Shown here in pieces: positions 1-6,441 of a DNA stretch of 9,021 bases. Both the position numbers and the translations under genes were made by a program. Source of the stretch: an uncultured Bacilli bacterium (GTDB taxonomy: Bacteria > Bacillota_I > Bacilli_A > RF39 > UBA660). Each line of letters starts with the position of its first letter. The stretch's first letter is position 1. The DNA lies in assembly GCA_947630205.1 (NCBI GenBank), contig CANRGW010000047.1:1-9021 (forward strand). Reading direction: 5' to 3'. Below the pieces are notes generated by a model. It was not told the DNA's origin. It did not search any database and worked only from the letters and a program-made list of their open reading frames with translations.

Positions 1-2
1 AT

Positions 3-566
3 ATCGTAATTGTCTACTTTAAAATCTGCGGTCTTGGTCTTCGGCACGTTGTTGCTTGTTGTTGTGTTTTACCTCTTGATTATCAATTAGAGGGATTAAC
101 TGACTCTAAAAAGTTAAGTGAAGTTAAAAGAGAAAAGTTTTATGATATTTTAATTCAGGATGCTATAACTTATGGCATTGGGGTAATCGATGAAAAAATA
201 ATTGATGAAGTAAATATTTACGAAGCAACAAAATTAGCCATGCTTGAAGCAATTAAAAATTGTCATCTAAAACCAGAACATTTATTAATTGATGCTATGA
301 AATTAGAAACAGATATACCTTTTACTTCTATTATTAAAGGAGATGCTAAAAGTTTAAGTATTGCTGCGGCTTCTGTTATTGCTAAAGTTACAAGAGATAG
401 AATGCTTTTAGAACTTGATAAAAAATATCCTATGTATGATTTTAAAAATAATAAAGGTTATCCAACTAAAAAACATTTAGAAGCAATTCAAAAATATGGA
501 ATTATTAAAGAACACCGAAAGACTTATGGTCCGGTTAAAGAATATATCGAAAGGGTAAAAATATGA
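3..566 (+). CDS. rnhB: Ribonuclease HII, 5'-truncated, catalytic N-terminal motif not recognisable
   Basis: RNase HII cuts the RNA strand of RNA-DNA hybrids and starts removal of misincorporated ribonucleotides. The frame is open from the window edge (codon phase at base 3), giving 187 visible residues; no in-frame ATG precedes base 240, but family-like sequence begins well upstream, so a start at 240 would be wrong. Seen in order: ICG (24-32), LPLDY, GLTDSKKLS (93-119), EATKLAM, the aspartate of LLIDAMKL (291-293), GDAKSLSIAAASVIAKV and TRDR with its aspartate (396-398), then a C-terminal GYPTKKH and HR..YGPV. These are strong family signatures and include two of the four usual acidic metal ligands. 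The DEAGRG-type motif carrying the first two (Asp-Glu) should follow ICG but is replaced by the shorter LGLRH (about 33-50), so the copy is either damaged by sequence error or inactive. It overlaps cdd by 4 bp (ATGA). Confidence 0.88.
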   Translation: MVIVYFKICGLGLRHVVACCCVLPLDYQLEGLTDSKKLSEVKREKFYDILIQDAITYGIGVIDEKIIDEVNIYEATKLAMLEAIKNCHLKPEHLLIDAMKLETDIPFTSIIKGDAKSLSIAAASVIAKVTRDRMLLELDKKYPMYDFKNNKGYPTKKHLEAIQKYGIIKEHRKTYGPVKEYIERVKI

Positions 567-943
567 AAGAGAAATTAAAAGATTTATTGAATAATGCTTA
601 TGCACCTTATTCTAATTTTCCAGTAAGTTGTATTGTTGTTACAAATGATGGTACGGAATTTAAAGGAGTAAATGTTGAAAATGCTGCATATGGTTCAACT
701 ATTTGTGCTGAACGAAATGCTATTTTAAATGCTATTACTAATGGTTATCGAAAAGGAGATTTTAAAGAAATACATATTATGAATGCTTCTGATAAATTAG
801 CCTATCCTTGTTTTGCTTGTAGACAAGTATTAATAGAATTTATGGAACCAAGTACAATGGTTTATGTTTACTCCAATAAAGAAGTAAAAAGTCATACTTT
901 AGAAGAATTAACGCCTAAAGTTTTTGATAAGGAAAATCTATGA
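563..943 (+). CDS. cdd: Cytidine deaminase
   Basis: A cytosolic zinc enzyme of pyrimidine salvage that converts cytidine and deoxycytidine to uridine and deoxyuridine. The 126-residue length is typical of the small tetrameric class. PYSNFPVS (15-22) and NVENAAYG (37-44) are the substrate-binding segments. ICAERNA carries the zinc ligand Cys48 and the proton-shuttling Glu50, and PCFACRQ supplies the other ligands Cys83 and Cys86. The three-cysteine zinc site marks the homotetrameric type found in Bacillus. The start ATG shares ATGA with the rnhB stop and has AAAGGG 7 nt upstream; the stop overlaps the era start in the same way, so translation is probably coupled across rnhB-cdd-era. The cdd-era neighbourhood is conserved in Firmicutes. 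Confidence 0.96.
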   Translation: MKEKLKDLLNNAYAPYSNFPVSCIVVTNDGTEFKGVNVENAAYGSTICAERNAILNAITNGYRKGDFKEIHIMNASDKLAYPCFACRQVLIEFMEPSTMVYVYSNKEVKSHTLEELTPKVFDKENL

Positions 944-1836
944 AAAGTGGTTTTGTAAGTATTGTTGGTAGACCTAATGTTGGAAAGAGTACACTTTTAA
1001 ATAGTATTTTAAAACGTCATGTTGCAATTACTTCTGATAAATCAGGAACAACTAGAAATATTATCGAAGGTGTTTATAATGATGATAATTCGCAAATAAT
1101 TTTTGTAGATACGCCAGGTATTCATAAACCTAAAAATAAACTTGGTAATCTTTTAAATAAAAAAGCCTATGCTATGACAGGAGATGTTCAAATAGTTTTA
1201 TTTTTAGTAGACATTAAAGAGGGTTTTGGACGAGGTGATAAGTTTATTCTGGATAAACTAAAATCTGAAGAACGGGATGTTATTTTAGTATTAACGAAGA
1301 TTGATAAATTAAAAAATAAAGAAGTTTTATTAAAAGAAATAAATAAATTAAAAGAACTTTATGATTTTAAAGAAATAGTACCAGTTTCTTCTTTAAAAGA
1401 TATTAATGTCTCTGAATTAATTACAACAATAAAAAAATATTTAACAGATGATGAAAAATATTATGATGATGATTTTGTTACTAATCAACCAACTTCAATG
1501 ATTATAACAGAATTAGTTCGGGAAAAAGTCTTAAGAGAAACAAAAGAAGAAGTACCTCATTCTGTAACTTGCGTTTTAGAAGAATATGAAGAAAGTCCTG
1601 ATTTATTAAGTTTAGGGGTTCTTATTATTGTTGATAGAGATAATTTAAAAAAGATTATTATTGGTAAAAATGGGCAAATGTTAAAAACAATTGGAAGTAA
1701 TGCAAGAAGTGATTTAGAAGAGTACTTTAAGAAAAAAGTTTATTTAAGATTATATGTTAAAACAATTAAAAATTGGCGAGATAGAGAAAACTATTTACAA
1801 GAATTGGGTTTAAAAGATGATTTAGATTTTGAATAA
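940..1836 (+). CDS. era: GTPase Era
   Basis: Era is an essential GTPase that binds the 3' end of 16S rRNA and helps 30S subunit maturation. At 298 residues it is full length. The GTPase domain shows G1 GRPNVGKS (10-17), a switch I region with TTRN (37-40), G3 DTPGIH (57-62), G4 TKID (119-122) and G5 VSSLK (149-153). The C-terminal KH RNA-binding domain shows IIGKNGQMLK (240-249) and ends with a KNWR..E segment typical of the family. The switch I context reads SDKSGTTRN, where many Era proteins have a proline-glutamine pair before TTR; this is a small lineage variation. AAGGA lies 6 nt before the ATG, which is embedded in the cdd stop (ATGA). The next genes, yqzL and recO, follow in the order known from Bacillus. 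Confidence 0.97.
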   Translation: MKSGFVSIVGRPNVGKSTLLNSILKRHVAITSDKSGTTRNIIEGVYNDDNSQIIFVDTPGIHKPKNKLGNLLNKKAYAMTGDVQIVLFLVDIKEGFGRGDKFILDKLKSEERDVILVLTKIDKLKNKEVLLKEINKLKELYDFKEIVPVSSLKDINVSELITTIKKYLTDDEKYYDDDFVTNQPTSMIITELVREKVLRETKEEVPHSVTCVLEEYEESPDLLSLGVLIIVDRDNLKKIIIGKNGQMLKTIGSNARSDLEEYFKKKVYLRLYVKTIKNWRDRENYLQELGLKDDLDFE

Positions 1837-1874
1837 AAAGAAAAAATAACAGCATTATATAAATGGTGATAAAA

Positions 1875-1994
1875 ATGCGAAATTTACTTTGGGAATTATT
1901 TGAAAAAACAGGTGATGTTAGATATTATCTTTTATATAGTGAATGTCGAGGTATTAATAATGAAAGTAACAGTCGAGGGGATCGTTCTAAATGA
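1875..1994 (+). CDS. yqzL: YqzL-like small protein (39 aa)
   Basis: A short gene between era and recO. It begins at an ATG 4 nt after a GGTGAT Shine-Dalgarno (1865-1870) and ends at TGA 1992-1994. The product starts MRNLLWELFEKTGDVRYYLL; an aromatic N-terminal segment of the form TW.LF..TG.i..YLL is the signature I know for the YqzL family, whose gene occupies this same slot in Bacillus. No function is known to me. The conserved-looking part is residues 1-22; the last dozen residues are encoded in the 35 bp that overlap the recO start in another frame and look unconstrained. The overlap places the recO ribosome site inside yqzL, so the two may be translationally coupled. Evidence is length, position, ribosome site and the N-terminal pattern; a profile search was not possible. 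Confidence 0.75.
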   Translation: MRNLLWELFEKTGDVRYYLLYSECRGINNESNSRGDRSK

Positions 1995-2694
1995 AACTAA
2001 TTATAGTGAAACTAGTAAAATTTTAAATATTTTAACGAAAGAATATGGACTTATTTCCGTGATGTCTAAGGGTTCAAGAACTTTAAAAAGTAAACTTCGA
2101 GGAATTAGTATGAAATTAGTTTATGCTAATTTTACAATTTCTTATAAGGAAAATGGAATAGGAACGTTAATAGAAGGAAGTCTTATTAATTCTTTAAAAT
2201 ATATTATGACAGATTTTTCCAAAATGAATTATGCCTTGTATTTAATAGAATTAACGAAGGGTGTTTTAAGAGAAAATAATAATGGTGATATTTTTCATGA
2301 ACTTATATCAGCCCTTTTAAAAATAAATGAAGATTTTGATGCTTCGATAATTACCAATATCTATGAAGTTAAATTATTAAAATATTTAGGAGTTAATCCT
2401 GTATTTTCCGAATGTATTTCTTGTTCTAATAAAGAAATCGTGACTTTTGATATTAGAAAAGGAGGAGCTCTTTGTAAAGATTGTTTAGAGGATGCTTATA
2501 AATTTTTACCTAATACTTTAAAACTTTTAAAGTTATTTCAAGAAGTAGATATTGAAAAAATTGATAAATTAAAAATAACTTCTAAAGAAGTTCGGACGGA
2601 ATTAGAGATGTTTTTAAAAGAATATTATGAAACTTATACAGGATTATATTTAAAAAGTAAAGATAAGTTTTTTAAATTAAATGCTATTAAGTAG
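1960..2694 (+). CDS. recO: DNA repair protein RecO
   Basis: RecO works with RecR (and RecF) to load RecA on SSB-coated DNA in gap repair and recombination, and anneals complementary strands. I chose the ATG at 1960 (244 residues), not the upstream in-frame ATG at 1900: the 1960 product begins MKVTVEGIVLNETNYSET, the standard RecO N-terminus, and has GAGGT 7 nt upstream, whereas the extra 20 residues have no family character and come from the frame-shifted yqzL gene. Visible parts are the N-terminal OB-fold (1-80, with GLISVMSKGSR), a helical middle, and a zinc finger with Cys152, Cys155, Cys172 and Cys175. Length matches the family (about 240-260). The stop codon is followed directly by a terminator, so recO is the last gene of the unit. 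Confidence 0.94.
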   Translation: MKVTVEGIVLNETNYSETSKILNILTKEYGLISVMSKGSRTLKSKLRGISMKLVYANFTISYKENGIGTLIEGSLINSLKYIMTDFSKMNYALYLIELTKGVLRENNNGDIFHELISALLKINEDFDASIITNIYEVKLLKYLGVNPVFSECISCSNKEIVTFDIRKGGALCKDCLEDAYKFLPNTLKLLKLFQEVDIEKIDKLKITSKEVRTELEMFLKEYYETYTGLYLKSKDKFFKLNAIK

Positions 2695-2735
2695 ACTAAA
2701 AATACTGTCAAAAAAACGTCATTTTTAGTCTTTTT
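2694..2735 (+). terminator. Rho-independent terminator after recO
   Basis: A perfect 10-bp inverted repeat (GACTAAAAAT at 2694-2703, ATTTTTAGTC at 2721-2730) encloses a 17-nt loop and is followed by TTTTTCTTTC. The stem begins at the last base of the recO stop codon. The stem is AT-rich, as expected for this genome, and inner GTC/GAC-like bases might extend it. It separates the era-recO unit from deoB. Confidence 0.72.
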
Positions 2736-2736
2736 C

Positions 2737-2765
2737 TTTCAAGTTTTAAAGAAATAATATATAAT
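2737..2765 (+). promoter_or_regulatory. Candidate promoter for deoB-alkD
   Basis: A perfect TATAAT (2760-2765) lies between the recO terminator and the deoB GGAGGT ribosome site. A weak -35 candidate, TTTCAA (2737-2742), is at 17-bp spacing but partly overlaps the T-tail of the terminator. With the usual start 7 nt after the -10 box, the transcript would begin at about the ribosome site, giving an 11-nt leader; that closeness and the low quality of the -35 keep confidence modest. Confidence 0.42.
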
Positions 2766-2782
2766 AATAGTGGAGGTATGAT

Positions 2783-3949
2783 ATGTATAAAAAATATAAA
2801 AGAGTATTTCTTGTTGTTTTAGACTCGGTAGGAATAGGGGGAGCAGTTGATGAAGAAAAATTTGGTGATTATGGAGTTAATACGTTACTTCATACAATAG
2901 AAAAAACGGATGGTAGTCTTCCTAATTTAGCACGTATGGGACTTTTAAATTTAATTGATGATGTTAATTCGGAAAGTGATGCTTATTATACAAGAGCAAG
3001 ATGTATAAGTAATGGTAAAGATACTTTAACTGGTCATTTAGAAATGATGGGAGTAAAAACAGATATTCCTTTAAAAACCTTTACAGAAACAGGTTTTCCT
3101 TTAGAATTAATTCAAGAATTAGAAAGAAGAACTGGACGGAGAGTAATTGGTAATATAAGTGCGAGTGGAACAGAAATAATTGAAAAATTAGGTAAAGAAC
3201 AAATGGAAACTGGTAGTATTATTGTTTATACAAGTGCTGACTCTGTTTTACAAATTGCGGCTCATGAACAAGTTATACCTTTAGAAGAATTATATAGAAT
3301 TTGTAAAATAGCAAGAGAAATAACGATGAGGGAAGAATGGAAAGTAGGAAGAATTATTGCACGTCCTTTTATTGGTGAAGTAGGACATTTTGAAAGAACT
3401 AGTAATAGACATGATTACGCTTTAAATCCACCTTCTAAAACGGCTCTTGATATTTTAAAAGAAAATAATTATACGGTTTTTGCAATTGGCAAAATAAGCG
3501 ATATTTTTAATTCTTGTGGGATTACTAAATCAGTTAAAACGAAAGATAATACGGATGGTATAAGTAAAATAAAAGAGGCTATCAAAGAAGATTTTACAGG
3601 TTTATGTTTTGCTAATTTAAATGATTTTGACTCTAAATATGGACATCGAAGAAATCCTGATGGTTATATGAATGCTTTAATTGAAGTTGATAACAATATT
3701 GATGAAATAAAGAGTATGTTAAATGATGATGATTTGTTAATTATTACAGCCGATCATGGAAACGATCCTACTTATAAAGGAACTGATCATACAAGAGAAA
3801 TGACACCGGTTTTAGTTTATAATCGTAATTTCCAAAAATGTGAAAGACTTCCTGATTTAGAAACTTTTGCTTCCCTTTCCGCAACTATTCTTGATAACTT
3901 TAATTTACCTATTTTAATGGGAACAAGTTTTTTGGAGAAATTAAAGTGA
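2783..3949 (+). CDS. deoB: Phosphopentomutase
   Basis: DeoB interconverts ribose-1-phosphate or deoxyribose-1-phosphate and the 5-phosphate, linking nucleoside breakdown to the pentose phosphate pool; it is a cytosolic, Mn-dependent alkaline-phosphatase-superfamily enzyme. The 388 residues match the family (about 390-410). Metal and catalytic signatures are all present: VVLDSVGIGG with Asp14, GKDTLTGHLE with the phosphorylatable threonine (Thr81 or Thr83), DFDSKYGHRR with Asp283 and His288, ADHGNDPT with Asp324-His325, and TDHTREM with His336. The spacing of the last five equals the published Bacillus enzyme set as I recall it. The start has GGAGGT 5 nt upstream. Together with cdd it supports use of pyrimidine nucleosides; no nucleoside phosphorylase or deoC is in the window. 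The stop overlaps the alkD start by GTGA. Confidence 0.97.
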   Translation: MYKKYKRVFLVVLDSVGIGGAVDEEKFGDYGVNTLLHTIEKTDGSLPNLARMGLLNLIDDVNSESDAYYTRARCISNGKDTLTGHLEMMGVKTDIPLKTFTETGFPLELIQELERRTGRRVIGNISASGTEIIEKLGKEQMETGSIIVYTSADSVLQIAAHEQVIPLEELYRICKIAREITMREEWKVGRIIARPFIGEVGHFERTSNRHDYALNPPSKTALDILKENNYTVFAIGKISDIFNSCGITKSVKTKDNTDGISKIKEAIKEDFTGLCFANLNDFDSKYGHRRNPDGYMNALIEVDNNIDEIKSMLNDDDLLIITADHGNDPTYKGTDHTREMTPVLVYNRNFQKCERLPDLETFASLSATILDNFNLPILMGTSFLEKLK

Positions 3950-4677
3950 ATTTAACGCTTGACTGGACTGAAGAAAGATATCAAGAATTTTTAACTTATT
4001 TAAAAACTTTCCAAGATTTACCTTATCATGATTTTCATTCAAAAATTACCGAATGTGAAAATATGATTGGTATAAAAACTTCAATTTTAAAACAAATTGC
4101 TAAAGAAATTAGTAAAGGAAGTTATCAAGAATTTATAAAAATAAATAATAGTGATTTATATGAACCTATTATGATTGAGGGATTTATTTATGGAAATTTA
4201 AAAATAAATTTTGAAGTTTTAGAAAATTATTTAGACAAATACTTAAAAAAAGTAAATAATTGGGCTCATGTTGATTTATTAGTTACTTCATTAAAACAAT
4301 TTAAAAAAAATCAAGAAGTCGGATTTAAATATGCTAAAAAGTTAATACATTCGAAAAATAATTGGAGTATTAGATGTGGGATAGTTATTTTACTTTCTTA
4401 TTATTTACATGATAATTATATAGATAAAACTTTAGAAATAGTTTCTAAAATAAAAAGTAATGATTATTATGTTCAAATGGCTATTGCTTGGTTAATATCA
4501 ACTTCTTATATAAAATATAAAGAAACAACTCTTTTATATTTAGTTAATTTACAAGATAATTTTGTTTATAATAAAACTTTAAGTAAAATTGCTGACTCAA
4601 GAAGAATAAGTATAGAAGAAAAGAAATTTATTAGGTCTTTAAAAAGAAAAGAAGAAAAAGAAAAAATTGGCTCTTAA
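3946..4677 (+). CDS. alkD: AlkD-family DNA alkylation repair glycosylase
   Basis: A HEAT-like-repeat DNA glycosylase family that excises positively charged alkylated purines (N3-methyladenine, N7-methylguanine) without base flipping. The 243-residue, mostly helical protein carries the family landmarks: GIKTSILKQIAKEI (42-55), the NNWAHVD segment with Trp106 and Asp110, the WSIRCGIVILL segment with Arg143, and YYVQMAIAWL with Trp182. These four residues match in order and spacing the Trp-Asp-Arg-Trp set described for the Bacillus cereus enzyme (109, 113, 148, 187). It ends with KTLSKIADSRRI and a lysine/glutamate-rich tail. The start is GTG, sharing GTGA with the deoB stop, with GGAG 8 nt upstream, so it is probably translationally coupled to deoB. 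Coupling a repair glycosylase to a nucleoside catabolic gene has no obvious functional reason. Confidence 0.9.
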   Translation: MNLTLDWTEERYQEFLTYLKTFQDLPYHDFHSKITECENMIGIKTSILKQIAKEISKGSYQEFIKINNSDLYEPIMIEGFIYGNLKINFEVLENYLDKYLKKVNNWAHVDLLVTSLKQFKKNQEVGFKYAKKLIHSKNNWSIRCGIVILLSYYLHDNYIDKTLEIVSKIKSNDYYVQMAIAWLISTSYIKYKETTLLYLVNLQDNFVYNKTLSKIADSRRISIEEKKFIRSLKRKEEKEKIGS

Positions 4678-4691
4678 AAACCAATTTTTTT
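4661..4691. terminator. Bidirectional terminator between alkD and the ferredoxin gene
   Basis: A perfect 10-bp inverted repeat, AAAAAATTGG (4661-4670) and CCAATTTTTT (4681-4690), has a 10-nt loop. On the plus strand the second arm runs into a T tract (4685-4691) ending alkD; on the minus strand the opposite arm runs into TTTTTT followed by CTTTTTCTTC, which would end the ferredoxin transcript. The alkD stop codon TAA (4675-4677) lies in the loop, so the first arm is coding sequence. Confidence 0.78.
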
Positions 4692-4698
4692 AGTATTT

Positions 4699-4884
4699 TT
4701 ATTCAACTTCTTTAATAGCAGATGTTGGACAACCTTCAATGGCTTCTATGACGTCATTTTTGTATTCATCAGCAACCTTATCAACTTTAACATGACTAAC
4801 GTCTTCAACTTCAAATACTTCTGGACATTGGCCTTCACAGAAACCACAGCCAACACATTGTTCTTCAATTACTTTTACTTTCAT
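4699..4884 (-). CDS. fer: Ferredoxin, single [4Fe-4S] cluster
   Basis: A 61-residue acidic electron carrier of the cytosol. The cluster ligands by family pattern are Cys10, Cys13 and Cys16 in CVGCGFC plus Cys52 in GCPTSAI. Only one cluster is expected because the second CxxCxxC motif is absent. A fifth cysteine, Cys20 in QCPEVF, sits where related single-cluster ferredoxins have one half of a disulfide, but its usual partner is missing here. The gene is alone on the minus strand, with GGAGGT before the ATG, its own strong promoter and a shared terminator, so it is a monocistronic unit convergent to alkD and divergent from lspA. The redox partners cannot be inferred from the neighbourhood. Confidence 0.95.
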   Translation of the reverse strand: MKVKVIEEQCVGCGFCEGQCPEVFEVEDVSHVKVDKVADEYKNDVIEAIEGCPTSAIKEVE

Positions 4885-4899
4885 ATAACCTCCACTATA

Positions 4900-4928
4900 A
4901 TTATATTAAGAAATAAACTTTTTAGCAA
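4900..4928 (-). promoter_or_regulatory. Promoter of the ferredoxin gene
   Basis: On the minus strand, TTGCTA (plus-strand 4923-4928) and a perfect TATAAT (4900-4905) are separated by exactly 17 bp, a good housekeeping sigma-A match. The ATG is 15 nt downstream of the -10 box and GGAGGT lies between, so the predicted leader is only about 8-9 nt. Confidence 0.75.
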
Positions 4929-5030
4929 GGGGTAAATATATTTATTATTTTTTTCTTTTAAAAAGAATAGTTAATTCTTAATACTTATATGAAAATTTAT
5001 TTATTTCTTATGGAATTTTTAACTTAGTTT

Positions 5031-5039
5031 TGATACAAT
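5031..5039 (+). promoter_or_regulatory. Extended -10 promoter for lspA-rluD
   Basis: TGATACAAT is a TGn extended -10 element with TACAAT at 5034-5039. No convincing -35 is visible at 17 bp, which extended -10 promoters can tolerate. It is 14 nt upstream of the chosen lspA start. It overlaps the alternative upstream ATG at 5030, which argues against that start. The rest of the 169-bp region between fer and lspA (4885-5053) is plain AT-rich DNA with only a 6-bp hairpin (AAGAAT/ATTCTT, 4963-4979). Confidence 0.55.
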
Positions 5040-5053
5040 TATTATGTGATTAT

Positions 5054-5527
5054 ATGAAAAAGAAAATTTTTATTAGTAGTTTTATTTTTTTAATAGTAGA
5101 TATTTTATCGAAAGTAATTGTTAGAAATACTTTAACTCTTAATGAAAGTATTCCTTTAATACCGAATTTTTTTAATTTAACTTATGTTATTAATTCCGGG
5201 GCTGCTTTTAGTATTTTAGAGGGAAAACAATTATTTTTAATTATACTTAGTATTTTTGTTTTAGGATTTTTAATTTATTATATTAGAAAAGAAAAAGTAA
5301 CAATTTTTCAAGTTTTTTATTATAGTTTATTAATTGCCGGAATTCTTGGTAATTTACTTGATAGAATTATTTATAATGGGGTTATAGATTTTTTCTCTTT
5401 TCAATTATTTAGTTATAATGTACCTATTTTTAATATAGCAGATACTTATATTGTAATAGGTGTAGGTTTAATTTTTATAGAACTTATAAGAAAGGAAATA
5501 TATGGAAATAAAAGTAACAGAGAATAG
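5054..5527 (+). CDS. lspA: Lipoprotein signal peptidase (signal peptidase II)
   Basis: A membrane aspartyl protease that cleaves the signal peptide of lipid-modified prolipoproteins before the lipobox cysteine. I start it at ATG 5054 (157 residues, MKKKIFISSF) with GTGAT 3 nt upstream; the ATG at 5030 would add eight residues and lies in the -10 box. Four hydrophobic segments are visible (about 5-22, 58-77, 87-106, 131-146). Family motifs are NSGAAFSIL (47-55), GILGNLLDR (96-104), VIDFF with catalytic Asp112, and FNIAD with catalytic Asp130. Length fits the family (about 150-170). It overlaps rluD by 26 bp, and lspA followed by an RluD-type gene is a common Firmicute pair. The amidase two genes downstream is a lipoprotein and so a likely substrate. 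Confidence 0.95.
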   Translation: MKKKIFISSFIFLIVDILSKVIVRNTLTLNESIPLIPNFFNLTYVINSGAAFSILEGKQLFLIILSIFVLGFLIYYIRKEKVTIFQVFYYSLLIAGILGNLLDRIIYNGVIDFFSFQLFSYNVPIFNIADTYIVIGVGLIFIELIRKEIYGNKSNRE

Positions 5528-6392
5528 TAATTTAAGGATTGATAAATATTTGACAAATAAAATAGAATTTACAAGAAGTAAAATTCAAAAGTTGATTAAA
5601 GATGAAAAAGTTTTAGTGAATAAGCAAATTGTAAATAATAATTATAAAGTTAATCTTAATGATGAAATAGTAATCCAAGATGATAATTTTCAAGAAAATA
5701 CTATAATTAAACCTAGTAATATACCTTTAGATATTGTTTATGAAGATGATGATTTGTTAGTTATTAATAAAAAATCAGGAATGGTTGTGCATCCTGCTCC
5801 TGGTAATTATAATGATACGCTTGTTAATGCTTTAATGGGAAAGTTTCAATTAAGTCATGATAAAATAAGACCAGGTATTGTGCATCGCCTTGATAAAGAT
5901 ACAAGTGGCTTGATGTTAGTTGCAAAAAATGATTATACGCATGATAAATTAGCCAAGATGATTAAAGATAAAGAAGTAGAACGTTATTACATAGCTTTAG
6001 TCGAGGGAACTTTTAATCATGAAACAGGAACTATTGATGCTCCAATTGGCCGAGATAATAAATATCGGGAAAAAATGACTGTAACAAGTATTAATAGTAA
6101 GAAAGCAATTACGCATTTTAAAGTTTTAAAAAGATTTCCCGAGTATACTTTAATTGAATGTAAATTAGAAACGGGAAGAACTCATCAAATAAGAGTTCAT
6201 ATGCAATATATTAAACATCCTGTTGTAAATGATCCCCTTTATGGTAAATTAGTAAGTGATAACACATTTGGTCAATTATTACATTCTTATAAAATAAAAT
6301 TTAAACATCCAAGAACGGGAAAAGTTTTAGAATTTACTGTCGAACCACCTAAAGAATTTCAAGAAATTTTAGAATATGTTACAACTTTATAA
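5502..6392 (+). CDS. rluD: RluD-family 23S rRNA pseudouridine synthase
   Basis: An RNA pseudouridine synthase of the RluA/RluD family that isomerises uridines in large-subunit rRNA; the exact positions cannot be told from sequence. An N-terminal S4 RNA-binding domain (about 11-60, LRIDKYL then SKIQKLIKDEKVLVN) is followed by the catalytic domain. The active-site motif is HRLDKDTSGLMLVAK (128-142) with catalytic Asp131. Other family motifs are VVHPAPG (95-101), ETGRTHQIRVHM (223-234) and DPLYG (244-248). At 296 residues it is full length. AAAGGA lies 5 nt before the ATG, which is inside the lspA 3' end, so the two genes are one transcription unit. RluC-type members have similar motifs; the S4 domain and lspA linkage favour the RluD (YlyB-like) group. 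Confidence 0.93.
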   Translation: MEIKVTENSNLRIDKYLTNKIEFTRSKIQKLIKDEKVLVNKQIVNNNYKVNLNDEIVIQDDNFQENTIIKPSNIPLDIVYEDDDLLVINKKSGMVVHPAPGNYNDTLVNALMGKFQLSHDKIRPGIVHRLDKDTSGLMLVAKNDYTHDKLAKMIKDKEVERYYIALVEGTFNHETGTIDAPIGRDNKYREKMTVTSINSKKAITHFKVLKRFPEYTLIECKLETGRTHQIRVHMQYIKHPVVNDPLYGKLVSDNTFGQLLHSYKIKFKHPRTGKVLEFTVEPPKEFQEILEYVTTL

Positions 6393-6416
6393 CTATCTTT
6401 TTTAAGAATTTTATTG

Positions 6417-6422
6417 TATACT
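6417..6422 (+). promoter_or_regulatory. Possible -10 box upstream of the amidase gene
   Basis: TATACT matches the -10 consensus at five of six bases, 19 nt before the amidase ATG, with AGGGTG between as ribosome site. No good -35 is at the right spacing, and TAATTA at 6424-6429 is an alternative. The 49-bp gap after rluD lacks a convincing terminator, so read-through from lspA-rluD is equally possible. Confidence 0.3.
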
Positions 6423-6441
6423 TTAATTATAGGGTGTTAAT

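Noticed and set aside
240..566. An RNase HII start at ATG 240 (108 residues)
   Set aside because: The same frame stays open to the window edge and encodes clear family sequence upstream, including GLTDSKKLS, so ATG 240 is internal.
1856..1863. A -10 box (TATATA/TATAAA) upstream of yqzL
   Set aside because: No -35 is visible and TA-rich strings are frequent here; read-through from era across a 38-bp gap is the simpler explanation.
1900..1959. A 20-residue N-terminal extension of RecO
   Set aside because: It has no family character and no good ribosome site, and it is explained by the yqzL gene in another frame; RecO proteins begin at the 1960 methionine.
4929..5030. Possible riboswitch or operator in the fer-lspA gap
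   Set aside because: Only a 6-bp hairpin (AAGAAT/ATTCTT, 4963-4979) and homopolymer runs are present; such pairs are expected by chance in DNA this AT-rich.
5030..5053. An eight-residue longer LspA
   Set aside because: The ATG at 5030 coincides with the extended -10 element and lacks a Shine-Dalgarno, while the start at 5054 has GTGAT and a typical basic N-terminus.
6378..6406. Terminator after rluD (GTTA...TAAC followed by CTTTTTT)
   Set aside because: The stem is only four base pairs of mostly A-T, too weak to call despite the T run.
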